The notes under the pieces: generated by a model | Seen by the model: the letters and a program-made list of their open reading frames with translations, nothing else | What the model was told of the DNA's origin: nothing | Databases searched by the model: none | Part shown: positions 1 to 10,977 of the stretch, one piece after another | Layout: every line of letters begins with the position of its first letter | How positions within the stretch are numbered: the stretch's first letter is position 1 | Assembly: GCA_017893485.1 (NCBI GenBank) | Contig: CM030360.1 | Span: 13,814,597-13,878,596 of the forward strand | Reading direction: 5' to 3' | Origin: Hemerocallis citrina | Lineage: Eukaryota; Streptophyta; Magnoliopsida; Asparagales; Asphodelaceae | Length of the DNA stretch: 64,000 nt | Translations under genes and position numbers: made by a program

Positions 1-588
1 CTTGGGGATCTCAACGAGTGCAAGAGCGCAACGTCAAGGTGTGCACCATCCCCACCTGACTCTTTAGAGGAACATCCCTCTTCCTAAGAGTCGTTGAAGT
101 AGTCATGTAATTTTATCTTTTTGAATCTCTTGTAACTTCGTTGTAGATAAGAGTAGTTGGTCTTGTAATTTGAGTTTCTTTGAACTTTAAACTTTATAGA
201 AGTGAAAGTTTGTTTCACTCCTTTGCTCTTGTGGGTTTTGCGCGTTTTGTTGGTACTTGTTATTTGTTTGGTACCTACTTGTAACTTGCTTAAGAGCAAG
301 GAGTAGAAGCGGAGCCGAGCCAAGCTTGGAACTCCGAGGGACGTGGCTCTATCTGAGGCGTCTATCTGAAGATTTTGCGTGGATCTTGATGTGAAAGACG
401 GTGTGGATCACGAGAAAATGCTATCTTGTCGTTTTGTGGTCGTGGCCCAATCTGAGCCGTCTGATCAAGATCCTGCATGAATTCTGAGAAGAAATTTGTT
501 TTTCTCCAATACACAGCTCCGAATACGAGTTGCTCGGGAATGTATGCATGAATATCCTCATCAGTTATCCAGCCAAGTGATTTGTATT
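1..588 (-). other. Distal 3' UTR of Tat-1, no gene seen
   Basis: This stretch continues the Tat-1 3' untranslated region beyond the regular array. A diverged fragment of the array unit can be seen near 285-352 (the 'cttaagagc', 'gagccaag' and 'ggaactccgag' words recur). The short ORFs here have no recognisable domain. I see no LTR end. Confidence 0.5.
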
Positions 589-1541
589 CGGAACGCGTTG
601 TTTGAGTAAGTTTCAACGGTTGCAGGAGCAGTTCCGAATGGCGAATCACTTCTAGCTCGCTTAAGAGCGAGCTTGCGAAGCAGAATCGAGCCAAGTTTTG
701 GACTCCGAACGTGTTGTTTGAGTAAGTTTCAATGGTTGTGGGAGCAGTACCGAATGGCGAACCACTTCTAGTTTGCTTAAGAGCGAGCCTACGAAGCGGA
801 ATCGAGCCAAGTTTTGGACTCCGAACGCGTCGTTTGAGTAAGTTTCAACGGTTGTGGGAGCAGTTCCGAATGATGAACCACTTCTAACTTGCTTAAGAGC
901 GAGCTTGCGAAGCGAAATCGAGCCAAGTTTTGGACTCCGAATGCATCGTTTGAGTAAGTTTCAACGGTTGTGGGAGCAGTTCCGAATGGCGAACCACTTC
1001 TAGCTCGCTTAAGAGCGAGCTTGCGAAGCGGAATCGAGCCAAGTTTTGGACTCCGAACGCGTCGTTTGAGTAAGTTTCAACGATTGTGGGAACAGTTCTG
1101 AATGGCGAATCACTTCTAGCTCCCTTAAGAGCGAGCTTGCGAAGCGGAATCGAGCCAAGTTTTGGACTCCGAATGCGTCATTTGAGTAAGTTTCAACGGA
1201 TGTGGGATCAATTCCGAATGGCGAACCACTTCTAGCTTTTTTAAGAGCGAGCCTGCGAAGCGGAATCGAGCCAAGTTTTGGACTCTGAACGTGTCGTTTG
1301 AGTAAGCTTCAACGGTTATGGAAGCAGTTCCGAATGGCGAACCACTTCTAGCTCGCTTAAGAGCAAGCTTGCGAAGCGGAATCGAGCCAAGTTTTGGACT
1401 CCGAACGCGTCATTTGAGTAAGTTTCAACGGTTGTGGGAGCAGTTCCGAATGGCGAACCACTTCTAGCTCGCTTAAGAGCGAGCTTGCGAAGCGGAATCG
1501 AGCCAAGTTTTAGACTCCGAACGCATCGTTTGAGTAAGCGT
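589..1541. repeat. 116-bp tandem repeat array in the Tat-1 3' UTR
   Basis: The word 'ccgaacgcgtcgtttgagta' or a close variant recurs with its GAAC/GAAT at 591, 707, 823, 939, 1055, 1171, 1287, 1403 and 1519. That is eight consecutive steps of exactly 116 bp with no length change, followed by a partial unit. Most units contain AGCTCGCTTAAGAGCGAGCT, an 8-bp inverted repeat around TAAG that could form a hairpin. Differences between units are mostly single substitutions. Tat-lineage 3' UTRs are known to grow tandem repeats and to seed satellites. Confidence 0.95.
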
Positions 1542-1729
1542 CATTAAAGGTCTTAAACAGAGAGATAGAATAATCATAAGAGAATTATGAGGGAAAAGAA
1601 GTTCTTTATTGATAATGGCTAATCGGCCGCTTCTAAGTTGCAAGCCGTTGTTACAATGAGAAAATAAGGAAACAAGTACAAATAAAAAGATAGGAATGGC
1701 TCGACATTTGAAGATACTCGGAGAGGCGT

Positions 1730-2845
1730 TCAAGCGCCCTCTTGGTACTTCAGTAAATGGTCGGTGTTCCAAGTTCTTGGTATCTCTCTGCCTTCGAGGT
1801 CTTCAAGACGATATGCTCCTGGCCGAACTACTTTGGAGACCTTGTAGGGTCCTTCCCAATTCGGGGCTAGCTTGCTCTTTTGACTGGAGAATGAGATGGC
1901 TAGCTTTCGGAGGACTAAATTCCCCTCCTTGAGATCTGTAGGATGGACCCTTTTGTTGTAGGCCTGCTCAATTCTTCTCTGGTAATTTTGCTGGCGAATT
2001 GTAACTCTTTCATGGAGCTCATCAATCAGGTCCAAATTCGCTCGGAGCTCTCTGGCGCTCTGCTCTTCATCATAGGCAACAAGGCGAGGGGATGGCAAAA
2101 CCAACTTCTAAGGGGATTACGGCCTCGGACCCATAGGTGAGATTGAAGGGCGACTCTCCTGTGGGGGTCCGTTTCGTAGTGCGGTAGTTCCACAATACGT
2201 TAGGAAGTTATTCTGCCCATAAGCCTTTGGCCGACTTATCTAGTCTCTTCTTGATGCCGGAGAGGATCTTCCTGTTGGCATTCTCTACTTGACCATTGGA
2301 CTGAGGATGGGAGACGGAGGAGAAGCATTGCTGAACGCTGAGGTCTTCACATAAAGAACGAAATGCTGCCCCTGTAAACTGTGTTCCATTATCTGTTATC
2401 AGGACTCGAGGTACGCCGAACCTACAGATTACATTTCTCCAGAAGAAGTGCAGCACTTTGTTCTCAGTAATAGTGGCCAGAGGTTCGGCCTCGATCCACT
2501 TAGAGAAGTAGTCAATTGCCGCGACTAGGAACTTGAGCTGGCCCGGAGCTGGTGGGAATGGACCTAGCAAGTCCATCCCCCACATTGCGAGGGGAATTGG
2601 ACTCGAAAGAGATGTGAGTCGGGCTTGGGGTAGTCGGTGAATGTTGGAGAACTGCTAATAAGAGCTGCATTGCCGGACATGTTGCTCGGCATCTCGAAGT
2701 AGGGTAGGCCAGAAGTACCCGTAGTTCAAAACTTTCCTAGCGAGGGACCTTCATCCCGAGTGGGCTCTGCCTGTGCCTTCATGGATTTCTTGCAGGGCAT
2801 ACGAGGCTTCTTCCGGGGAGAGGCATCTCAAGTAGGGTCTGCCGT
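1730..2845 (-). pseudogene. Tat-1 integrase (broken)
   Basis: This region would encode the integrase that inserts retrotransposon cDNA. Reading right to left, a zinc-binding N-terminal region (about 2600-2800) is followed by the catalytic core at 2208-2585. The core starts at MWGMDLLGPFP and has the acidic residues of AAIDYFSKW, LITDNGTQF and QVENANRK. The C-terminal part at 1730-2104 has LVLRKLAISF and LAPNWEGPYKVSKV, typical of Tat integrase tails, and ends at a stop at 1730. The reading frame changes between these blocks, so no intact protein is made. It is the last coding part of pol and is followed by the 3' UTR. Confidence 0.85.
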
Positions 2846-4984
2846 CTACTTGGGTATAGGAGCGTTTGTACAAGACTCCTTCAACGAGGGTGTACCGCTC
2901 TGCTCTCGTTCGGATTCGACGGGCTTCTTTCGGATCTTGGGAAGGATCCCATCCCTGAGGAACTCTACCAAAGGCTTCATCCAGTTGTCCCGGAGTTGGA
3001 CGGGCAACGACTCCATCGAGTCGGGGGCTTCTTCTTCTATGCTCGGTCTTAGGAGTACTTCGATTAGGATGGTCTGCTCGAGACCTTGATGGGAGGAGGA
3101 GGCCAATTTTGAGAGGGCATCTGCTTGGGAGTTTTCTTCTCTAGGGATCCGCTGGATTTTTGCCTCTTCGAACGAAGCCATGAGACTTTGGACCTTGGCT
3201 AGATACTTAACCATTTGGTCATCTCGCGCCTCGTAGTCTCCTAAGACTTGATTAACTACCAGCTGCGAGTCACTGAATATTCAGACACGTTGCGCTCCTG
3301 CTTTGCGAGCCATGCCCAGACCTGCTATTAGGGCTTCATACTCAGCTTCATTGTTGGAGGATTTAAAGTTGATGCGGAGGGAGTATTGGAGAACGAAGTC
3401 ATCTGGACCTGCCAAAATGACTCCGGCTCCGCTCCCTTCGGCATAAGAAGACTCGTCTACATATACTGTCCACATGGGCGGCCCATTTGCTGCTTGACTC
3501 ACTTCCGGAATGGTGCTCTCTACAATAAATTCAGCTAAGGCTTGAGCCTTGATTGCAGTTCGAGGCTGATAAGATATGTCATGTTGACTTAGCTCGATCG
3601 ACCACTTCATTAGGTGTCCGGAGATCTCGGGCTTGTGCAGGACTTGCTTGAGCGGATGGTCGGTAAGGACGACCACCGAGTGGGATTGAAAATAGGGGTG
3701 GAGCTTCCTGGCTGTCATAACCAAGGCGTATGCTATCTTTTCCAACCTCGGATAGTGGAGCTCAGCATCTTTAAGGACCTTGCTCACATAATAGATAGGC
3801 TTTTGAGCCTTGTCTTCTTCCCTCACTAAGACAACGCTGAGGGTTTGCTCGGAGGCAACGAGGTAAAGGTAAAGTGTTTCCCCGGGAATAGGCTTGCTGA
3901 GGAGTGGGGGGTTGACCAGATATGCTTTCAGTTGGTCGAACGATTCTTGCTGCTGTTGGCCCCATTCGAAGCCCTTAGCCCCCCTGAGGGCTTTGAAAAA
4001 AGGAAGACACTTCTCCCCTGACTTAGACAGGAAGCGCCCTATGGCCGCAAGGCGTCCTGTAAGCTTTTGAACTTCTTTCATATTTGTAGGAGGAGCCATA
4101 TCCAGTATGGCTTTGATCTTCTTGGGGTTGGCTTCGATCCCCCTTTGACTGACCATGAAGCCCAGAAACTTACCAGACGAGACCCCAAACGAACACTTGT
4201 TCGGGTTTAGTCTCATATTATGCTTCCTCAACATGTCGAAGGCTTCTTGTAGGTCAGCGACATGGTGGGACCCATGGATACTTTTGACTAGCATATCATC
4301 AACGTACACTTTCATGTTTCGACCAATCTGATTCTGGATGACCTTATTGACGAGGTGCTGGTAGGTGGCACCGACATTTTTGAGCCCGAAGGGCATCACT
4401 CGGTAGCAATAGAGGCCTTGATCTGTGACGAAGGACGTCTTCGGGATATCCGGGGGGAACATTCTGATTTGGTTATATCAAGAGAAGGCATCCATGAAGC
4501 TCAGCAGCTCATGGCCCGAAGTAGCATCGATTAAGGTATCTATGCTGGGGAGAGGGAAAGGATCCTTAGGGCATGCCTTGTTCAAATCTGTGAAGTCAAT
4601 GCAAATCCTTCAACTTCCATTGGCCTTCTTGACCATAACAACATTAGAGAGCCATTCGGGATAGTTGACTTCTTGTATGAACCGGGCTTTGAGGAGCTTG
4701 TCCACTTCTTCCTTTTTGGCCTGCTGGCGCTCAGGGGCAAATTTGCGCCTCTTCTGTTGGACCGGTTTGGACCCCGAAGCAACACTTAGGTGGTGGACGA
4801 GGAGGTCTTCGAAAATCCTTAGCATGTCGGCAGCTGACCAGGAAAAAAGGTCATGGTTCTTCCTGATGCATTGGACTATGTCGGAACAGAGGGCAGAGGG
4901 GAGGGTTTTGCTGATGAAGAATTTGTGGTTCGAATCTTGCTCTGAGAAGAGTAATTCCTCCAACTCGTCTACCAGTTCTGACAT
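2846..4984 (-). pseudogene. Tat-1 reverse transcriptase, RNase H and second RNase-H-like domain (broken)
   Basis: Starting at 4984, the N-terminal part has LFSWSAADM, KRRKFAPERQQA and YPEWLSNVVMVKKANG, as in Tat reverse transcriptases. The polymerase core follows: FVTDQGLYCYRVMPFGLKN and the active-site YVDDMLVKS. The connection and RNase H follow, with ALVMTARKLHPYFQ and VVVLTDHPL. A second RNase-H-like domain begins with WTVYVDESSYAEGSGAGVI and contains NNEAEYEALIAGL. This double arrangement is specific to Tat-like elements. In-frame stops occur near 4609, 4475 and 3281, at positions where the family normally has Trp, Gly or Arg. The segment 2846-3214 (IQRIPREENSQADALSKLAS) is the end of the second domain. 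Confidence 0.9.
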
Positions 4985-5018
4985 AGGCTAGGTGTTCCCT
5001 TGGGGAATTTCAAGGGTC

Positions 5019-5640
5019 TCAAGAGAAAGGACGAGTCCTCCAGTCGAGGTCATGTAGCATTTGCGGGCCATCTCCTGACTCTCCCTTACTTCCCCTACAC
5101 CTGCCTTGGTTGGGGAACTTCATTTTGAGATGATAAGCCGACGGGACGTCTTCTAAAGTAGCTAGGCCAGGTCGGCCTAGGATCACATTGTAAGCAGCTG
5201 GAATGTCGACGACCATGAAATCCATTGGCTCCGTCCGGGTAGTAGGGAGTTTTGCCAGCTGGTTACGTCAAGGGTTATCACCCCTTCGATAGTCACTGGC
5301 ACTCCCGTGAACCCATGGAGTGTATAGCCGGTGGGCTTAAGCCTTGTCCCGCGATAACTTGAGTCCTCAGAAGGCCGCTAGGAAGAGGATGTTAACAGAA
5401 TTGTCATTATCCACCAGAATCCTCTCCACTTTGAAGTTAGCAATGTGGAGGTTAATCACCAGTGCGTCACAGTGGGGGCTTCGGACACCCTCTAGATCTT
5501 CATCCGAGAAAGTAACCGGGACTCCGAGGCCTTTGGGAGGGGGTATGCTGTGCACCAAATTGACCTCCCAGATGAAAGCCTTTCGAGAAGAGTTGGAGGT
5601 TCCTCCCATTGGCCCTCCATGGATGAGGTGCAAGATGCGT
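5019..5640 (-). pseudogene. Tat-1 aspartic protease (broken)
   Basis: This region would encode the protease that cuts the Gag-Pol polyprotein. The active-site block reads RILVDNDNSVNILFLAAF near 5367-5420, and the downstream MDFMVVDIPAAYNVILGRP (5225 leftwards) matches the protease C-terminal half. Tat proteases usually have a D-N-G-S-S core. Here glycine is replaced by Asp and the next Ser by Asn, so activity is unlikely. The two halves are in different frames. It lies between the gag zinc-binding segment and reverse transcriptase. Confidence 0.75.
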
Positions 5641-7287
5641 TCTTCTTCAAACTTGGGAGTCTTTTCGTGCCGCTCGGGACGCTTGTTTGCCCCCCTAGGG
5701 GGTGGAGGAAGATCGCTTCGGTCCTTTTTCACAAACTTGGATAGCTGCCCTCTCTGAATGAGGGCTTCAATTTCATTCTTCAGATCTCGACAGTCATTGG
5801 TGTCGTGGCCGTGGTCTCTATGATATCGACACCACTTCTCCTTATCTCTCTTCTTCCCAGGGGTATTCATCTTCGGGGCAGGAGGTAGGACTCCCTCTTT
5901 CTCAACCTCCCTCAAAATAGTTGAAACATTGGTGTTGAGAGGGGTTCTCAAATCTGGGAGGCGGGCGGCGCTGACCCCCGTTGTCCTTCTGGAGCTTCTT
6001 AGCTCCCTTATCTTCGGCTGCCTTTCTCTTGCCTCCTGAGGAAGACCCCTCGAATGTGGGGCAATGTTCAGCTTCCTCAGCCTGGATGTACTTCTCACTT
6101 CTGGAGAGAAGGTCGGAGAAGTCTTGCGAGGGCTTTTTGGCTAGGGAGGAACGGAGGCTCGAGTTGAGGACATTGGACTGGAAGGCGGCTGCAGCGACCG
6201 ATTGGTCGAGGGAGGCAATGGACCTAGCTTCCATGGTAAACCACTTAACATAATCTCTTAGTTTCTCACCCTTCTTCTGATTGAGGAAGAGTAGTGAATT
6301 ACTAGTCTTCTCGGTTCGGCGGCTACTTACAAAGTGGGTGATGAAGAGGGTTTCAAATTGTTCAAAGAAGAAGATGGAGGATGGGGCGAGGCGAGAGTAC
6401 CATTCCCGAGCTGGACCCTTGAGAGTGGCTGGGAAGGTCTTGCATAGTAGAGCATCGGAAGCCTGGTAGATCATCATGAGAGTTTTGAAACTCTCGATGT
6501 GATCCACAGGGTCTGACTCCCCCGTATATGTCTCGAACTGCGGTGGCTTGAAGCTTGCTGGAATGGGAGCCTCCATGATAGTTCGGGAGAACGGAGGTCT
6601 GCTTGGACGGAGGGTCCTCCCTCTTAGCTCCTCTTCCTTGTCAAGCTGACCGAGGTGCCTCTCCATCTCGTGGAGATGGCGATAGACTGCATCATCCCTT
6701 CGACGGTATCCCAGTGAGCCTCTGGACTCATCTTCATAAGAAGGGGAGCATGGGCTGCGGCGGCGGTAGCTCGGAGAATGGCGAGGACTGGGGATGTGAT
6801 GGTGGCTTGGTGTTTGAGGAGGACTTAGAGACCGAGGACGAGGGCTTTGAACTGGCGGAGGAGTGGGGGACCTCGGAACATTGATGTTGTTGTTTGGTGG
6901 GAGATTGAGGGCCTGCAAGATTGTAGCCTGGAACTGTTGGAATTCGGCCCGGGTGATAGGTCCGTTCTCGTCCCCCTGGAGCTGCCGACCAGCGGGAGAG
7001 TGATGCCTTCTTCGACGGTACTCAGGGGACTCCCTCCGTCTCCTGTGAAGAGGGGACCTCCTGTGGTCGCGGCGACGAGGAGATCGCCAATTTGGACATT
7101 CAGAGCAGGTGGCTTCCTCACGGGCCCGCCTTTCATCCAAATGGCGGCGAAGGTCCTCTTCTTTCTGCCGGTTGATGAGGATGTTGTGGAGGTCTTCGGA
7201 AGGTCGAGGGTTATAAGATGCCATTGAGTTGGTTGAAGGGTTATGTACGGAGATGTGGTCCCGATGAAAAGGTTGCTTCTGAGGAGG
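5641..7287 (-). pseudogene. Tat-1 gag, main part (split by Athila)
   Basis: This is the structural capsid/nucleocapsid protein. The N-terminal region is rich in Arg, Ser and Pro (RRRRESPEYRRRRHHSPAG). The capsid fold (retrotransposon gag family) follows: FETYTGESDPVDHIESFKTL, KGPAREWYSRLAP and KKPSQDFSDLLSRSEKYI. The C-terminal nucleocapsid motif is WCRYHRDHGHDTNDCRDLKN, near 5760-5850. A frame change lies near 5900-5950. The 5' end of the frame is at the Athila insertion (7287), and the N-terminal piece resumes at 18028-18248. The gene is therefore interrupted by 10.7 kb. Confidence 0.85.
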
Positions 7288-9030
7288 TGATGTGTCTAAT
7301 TTATATACAAATATTTGTACGCATTTACCAATAAAAATTGCTTGTTTTCGTTGATATTGTCTATAATTCATCTTATTTCTATAGGATTTCATTTAATTAA
7401 TCATTTTTGAAGAAATAATATTTTTGATGCAAAAAGTAAAGATTTGTGGAAAAAATCAACAAACAAAGTAAAATAATGGATTTATAAATTTTTATTGTTT
7501 TGTTGAGTTAAAAGTGCGACAAATAATTTTTAAAAGGATTTTTATACGCTAATATGATTTATAGTTAGTTTAATTCATTTTAAACTAATTAATTTTATTT
7601 TATTTAAAAATCCTAATTTCTAGTATTATTTTGTGTACGCAGAAACACGTGGTTGGCAGAAAAGGAAATAATGGGGAAAAGAGAAAGAAATAAAACTCTG
7701 GATTAAAAAGGAAGGAAATAAATGAAGAGAAAGGACTTTTCTGCAAAAAGTGCAAACCCTAACTCCTCTCCCGTTCTCTATAAGTACAAGCAAAGAAGAG
7801 AGAAGAAGGGTAAGAGGTGACGGCTACCAAATACAAAGAAAAAATAAGAGAAGAAAGTAAGAGAGAGAAAAAGCGTGTGCAAGTTCCAAGGCGAAACAGC
7901 ACGTGTGGGCAGTAGGGCTGCTGTCTTCTTCGGCGCGGTTTTCGAAGTGCACCCAACGATTGCTTCTTTGACCTGGCGACTCCTTCGTTCTCTCTCTCTT
8001 GCGTGCCGAACTAAGAACCAAAGGGAGAGAGAGAAACAGAGGCTGCAGGCGGGACCCACGCACCAGAACAACAGCGACAGCACCTGTCTGCAGTTCTGAC
8101 CTGGCGCGGTTTTCGAGACGGCTGACGTGGACCTGGCGACTGCTGCTGCTCCAGACGGCTCGACCGTGATAGGCGACGCGTTCTGACCTGGCGCAGTTTT
8201 CAAGACGGCTGACGTAGCGATCTTTCGGCTTCGGTTTTTTAGGCAGAGAAGAGAGAAAGGACTGGTTTGAATTAATTTTTGTATTTCTTTTTGTACCTTT
8301 TCTTCTCTATATTTTTAGATGCAATCCAAACATTCTTATTAATTGCAAATTGAACATGAACTGAATTTATTGTTCTAGAGGCTAAGGTGTAGACGAGTTT
8401 TGTAGAACACAAATTTTAATTTCTTATTATTACTCTATTTTTCCTGGTTGTGTTTTAATTTTTATTATTTATGCGTACAAAATGGTGGATAGACATTTCT
8501 ATGATTTTTCAAATCATAAAAAGACCGAACAGGTTATTTGTGATTAATAAAAATTAACACCGTATATTGGAGGACGTGACCGTTAAGAAATCCAAATTTT
8601 TAACTAATAATTTGATGGATAGGCGAAGAATTAGTTGAGAATAATTTTTAGACTACGTGGATAGAGTGGTTAATATCTTTAGGATTTTGGTCGACAATTG
8701 GGAAATATAATATTTTTATTTATAAGAAATTATAATTTGTGTGTGTGATAAACGAGGTGAACCAAGAGCCCTAGAACTAATTTTACCATTAAACAAAGTA
8801 CAAGAGCTTCATAGTTTCACAGCCCTCTCCCTCTTCACCAATTTAGTTAGATTAAATTAGATTAAGGTAATTTAGTTGTTTTATTATTTATAAAATTCGA
8901 TCTTCCAAATAGTGATTAATCTAGTGATATCGGTACTCAATAAAATATCTAGTCCCTGTGGGTTCGACACTCTACTCATTTAACTATATTACTTGTGCGA
9001 TTTTGTACACTTGCAAAAAAATCAACACCA
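7288..9030 (+). repeat. Athila 5' LTR
   Basis: This 1743-bp direct repeat matches 16283-18027 along its whole length. It starts TGATGT and ends ACACCA, an imperfect inverted terminal pair. The AT-rich first 450 bp would be U3. A TATA-like word sits at 7778, followed by a G/C-richer leader. The ORFs inside (7759-8203) occur identically in the other LTR and show no domain. Confidence 0.95.
7778..7786 (+). promoter_or_regulatory. TATA-like element of the Athila 5' LTR
   Basis: The sequence ctataagta lies about 490 bp into the LTR, after a C/T-rich stretch, in both LTR copies (the other is at 16775-16783). It is placed as expected for the U3/R promoter. The start site is not known. Confidence 0.55.
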
Positions 9031-9036
9031 AGTTTT

Positions 9037-9054
9037 TGACGCCGCTGCCGGGGA
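9037..9054 (+). promoter_or_regulatory. Athila primer-binding site
   Basis: The sequence tgacgccgctgccgggga begins 7 nt after the 5' LTR. It closely resembles the Athila primer-binding site complementary to the 3' end of tRNA-Asp, with one or two mismatches. It primes minus-strand DNA synthesis. Confidence 0.75.
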
Positions 9055-9339
9055 TTAGTTATTCTTTTAATGATATTGAAAATTGCTAGATTATTGCTAG
9101 TTTGGATTTTTTGTAATTATTTTTATTTTATTATTATTTTACATCTTTTATTTTCTTTTTACTAACTTTTACTTTTATTTATTTTTCTTTTTCTTTTTAT
9201 TTGTATTTAGTTTTCTATCTTTATATTTCAGGACTTAGGATTTTTATTTTTATTTTTATTGTTTTATTTTTCTTACTTCTTTATTCTTTTGATTTATTTG
9301 TTTTTCTTTATTTACTTGTTTTTCAGGGTTTAGGTGTGT
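9055..9339 (+). other. Athila leader, no gene
   Basis: This is the T-rich untranslated leader between the primer-binding site and the gag start. It holds runs such as tttatttttatttttatt and no ORF of note. The gag ATG is taken at 9340, because the triplet six bases upstream is GTG. Confidence 0.6.
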
Positions 9340-10579
9340 ATGCCCAGATCTAACCCATTGGAGCCTAAACTTTTTGACCCAGAAATTGAAAGAACCTTAC
9401 GACAAATAAGAAAGGAAAAGAAAGAAAAGACCACATCCTCTTTATCCATGGCGAACAGAGAGGAGAACAAAGCTTTGAGGGATTATGCAATGCCCTCAGT
9501 TGAAGGAACGCTATCAAGTATCACAAGGCCGGTAATTGAAGCAAACAATTTTGAAATCAAACCCGCAATTATTCAGATGATTCAACAAACAGTTCAATTT
9601 GGAGGACTAACACATGATGATCCAAATATTCACATCGCAAACTTTCTCGAAATATGTGATACCTTCAAACACAATGGAGTTTCGAATGATGCTATTCGAT
9701 TGAGACTTTTTCCTTTCTCACTTAGAGATAGGACAAAGGCTTGGTTGAATTCTTTGCCACAGGGAGCTATTACAACTTGGGAAGGTTTAGCACAAAAATT
9801 TTTGACAAAGTATTTTCCCCCAGCGAAAACAGCAAAGTTAAGAAATGACATCACAACATTCACTCAACTTGAGACAGAGTCATTATACGATGCGTGGGAG
9901 AGATACAAGGATCTATTAAGGAAGTGTCCTCATCATGAACTTCCAAAATGGCTACAAGTGCAAACATTCTATAACGGTTTGGGGGCTACAAATCGATCCA
10001 TGGTAGATGCAGCAGCTGGAGGTGCCTTAATGAGCAAAACTCATGAAGCAGCTTATGACCTTTTAGAAGAAATGGCATCTAATAATTATCAGTAGTCCTC
10101 AGAAAGAACAGTGCAAAGAAAAGTGGCGGGAGTTTTTGAACTTGACCCTATTTCTAATTTAAATGCAAAAATTGATATTTTATCTAAGCAAATAGGTAAT
10201 ATGAATGTTAATGCTATTCAATCTCATATCATTTGTGATCATTGTGCAAGTAATCATTCTAGTGCAGAATGCCAAGTGGGGAACCCTTTTGCTCCATCAA
10301 ACGCAGAACAAGCAAATTATGTGTCAAATTTTCAAAGGCAAAACAACCCTTATGCAAACACATACAATCCAGGATGGAGAAATCACCCCAATTTTTCTTG
10401 GAACAATAATCAAGGAGGAGCTAGACCACAACAAAATTTTCACCAACAAGAAAGAAGCCAACATTAGAAGAAATGTTCAAGCAATACATGCAAAAGACTA
10501 ATCAAGCAATTCAAAATGTTGCAAATTCAACTGCGGCTTCCATCCACAATCTCGAGGTACAAATTAGTCAAATTTCTAA
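9340..10579 (+). pseudogene. Athila gag (broken)
   Basis: This capsid protein begins at ATG 9340 (MPRSNPLEPKLFDPEIERTL), a typical Athila start. The capsid domain follows, with TIHIANFLEICDTF-like text (DPNIHIANFLEICDTFKHN), FPFSLRDRTKAWLNSLP and KFLTKYFPPAKTAKLR. An in-frame TAG lies at 10093-10095. The frame resumes at 10111 with a Cys/His segment (CDHCASNHSSAECQVG), a zinc-knuckle-like nucleocapsid motif. A further frame change near 10450 leads to NLEVQISQIS, where the MITE has landed at 10580. The product would be truncated after the capsid. Confidence 0.85.
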
Positions 10580-10968
10580 GGCTAAATTTAAAAAAACGTC
10601 ACAATAGTTTGGCGCTGTTTAAAAAAACGTCACAAAACTTGGACTTTTTTAAAAAACCGCACAATGTTTAACTTTCAACTCACGGAGTTATCCAACCGTT
10701 AACTGGGTTATACATAATGTTTAAAAAAACATCACAAAAGTATTGTTTTGTTTAAAAAAACAACACAGAACTATTATTCTGTTTAAAAAAACATCACAAA
10801 AGTTCCCATTTGTTTTAAAAAAACATCACATAACTATTATCCCAGTTAACTGTTGGATAACTCCGTGAGTTGAAAGTTAAACATTGTGCGGTTTTTTTAA
10901 AAAGTCAAAGTTTTGTGACGTTTTTTTAAACAGCGCCAAACTATTGTGACATTTTTTTAAATTTTGCC
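10580..10968. mobile_element. 389-bp Mutator-like foldback MITE
   Basis: It is flanked by a perfect 9-bp target duplication, AATTTCTAA, at 10571-10579 and 10969-10977. The ends are long inverted repeats: left ggctaaatttaaaaaaacgt, right complement ggcaaaatttaaaaaaatgt. The complementarity runs about 130 bp inwards. The centre (about 10715-10840) holds a string of short direct repeats, each containing tttaaaaaaacatcacaaaa or similar. A 9-bp duplication and long inverted ends point to the Mutator superfamily. There is no transposase, so it depended on an autonomous relative. It adds 398 bp to the Athila gag-protease region and shifts the frame. Confidence 0.9.
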
Positions 10969-10977
10969 AATTTCTAA

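Noticed and set aside
589..1541. Centromeric satellite
   Set aside because: The array sits in the 3' UTR position of Tat-1 with only about eight units visible; no evidence for a long free array in the window.
6825..7227. Overlapping ORFs in other frames of Tat-1 gag
   Set aside because: They are shadows of the Arg/Ser/Pro-rich gag segment, which has the expected family motifs in its own frame.
7759..8203. ORFs inside the Athila LTR, repeated at 16756-17200
   Set aside because: They lie in the LTR promoter/leader and read through simple T/C-rich sequence, with no domain.
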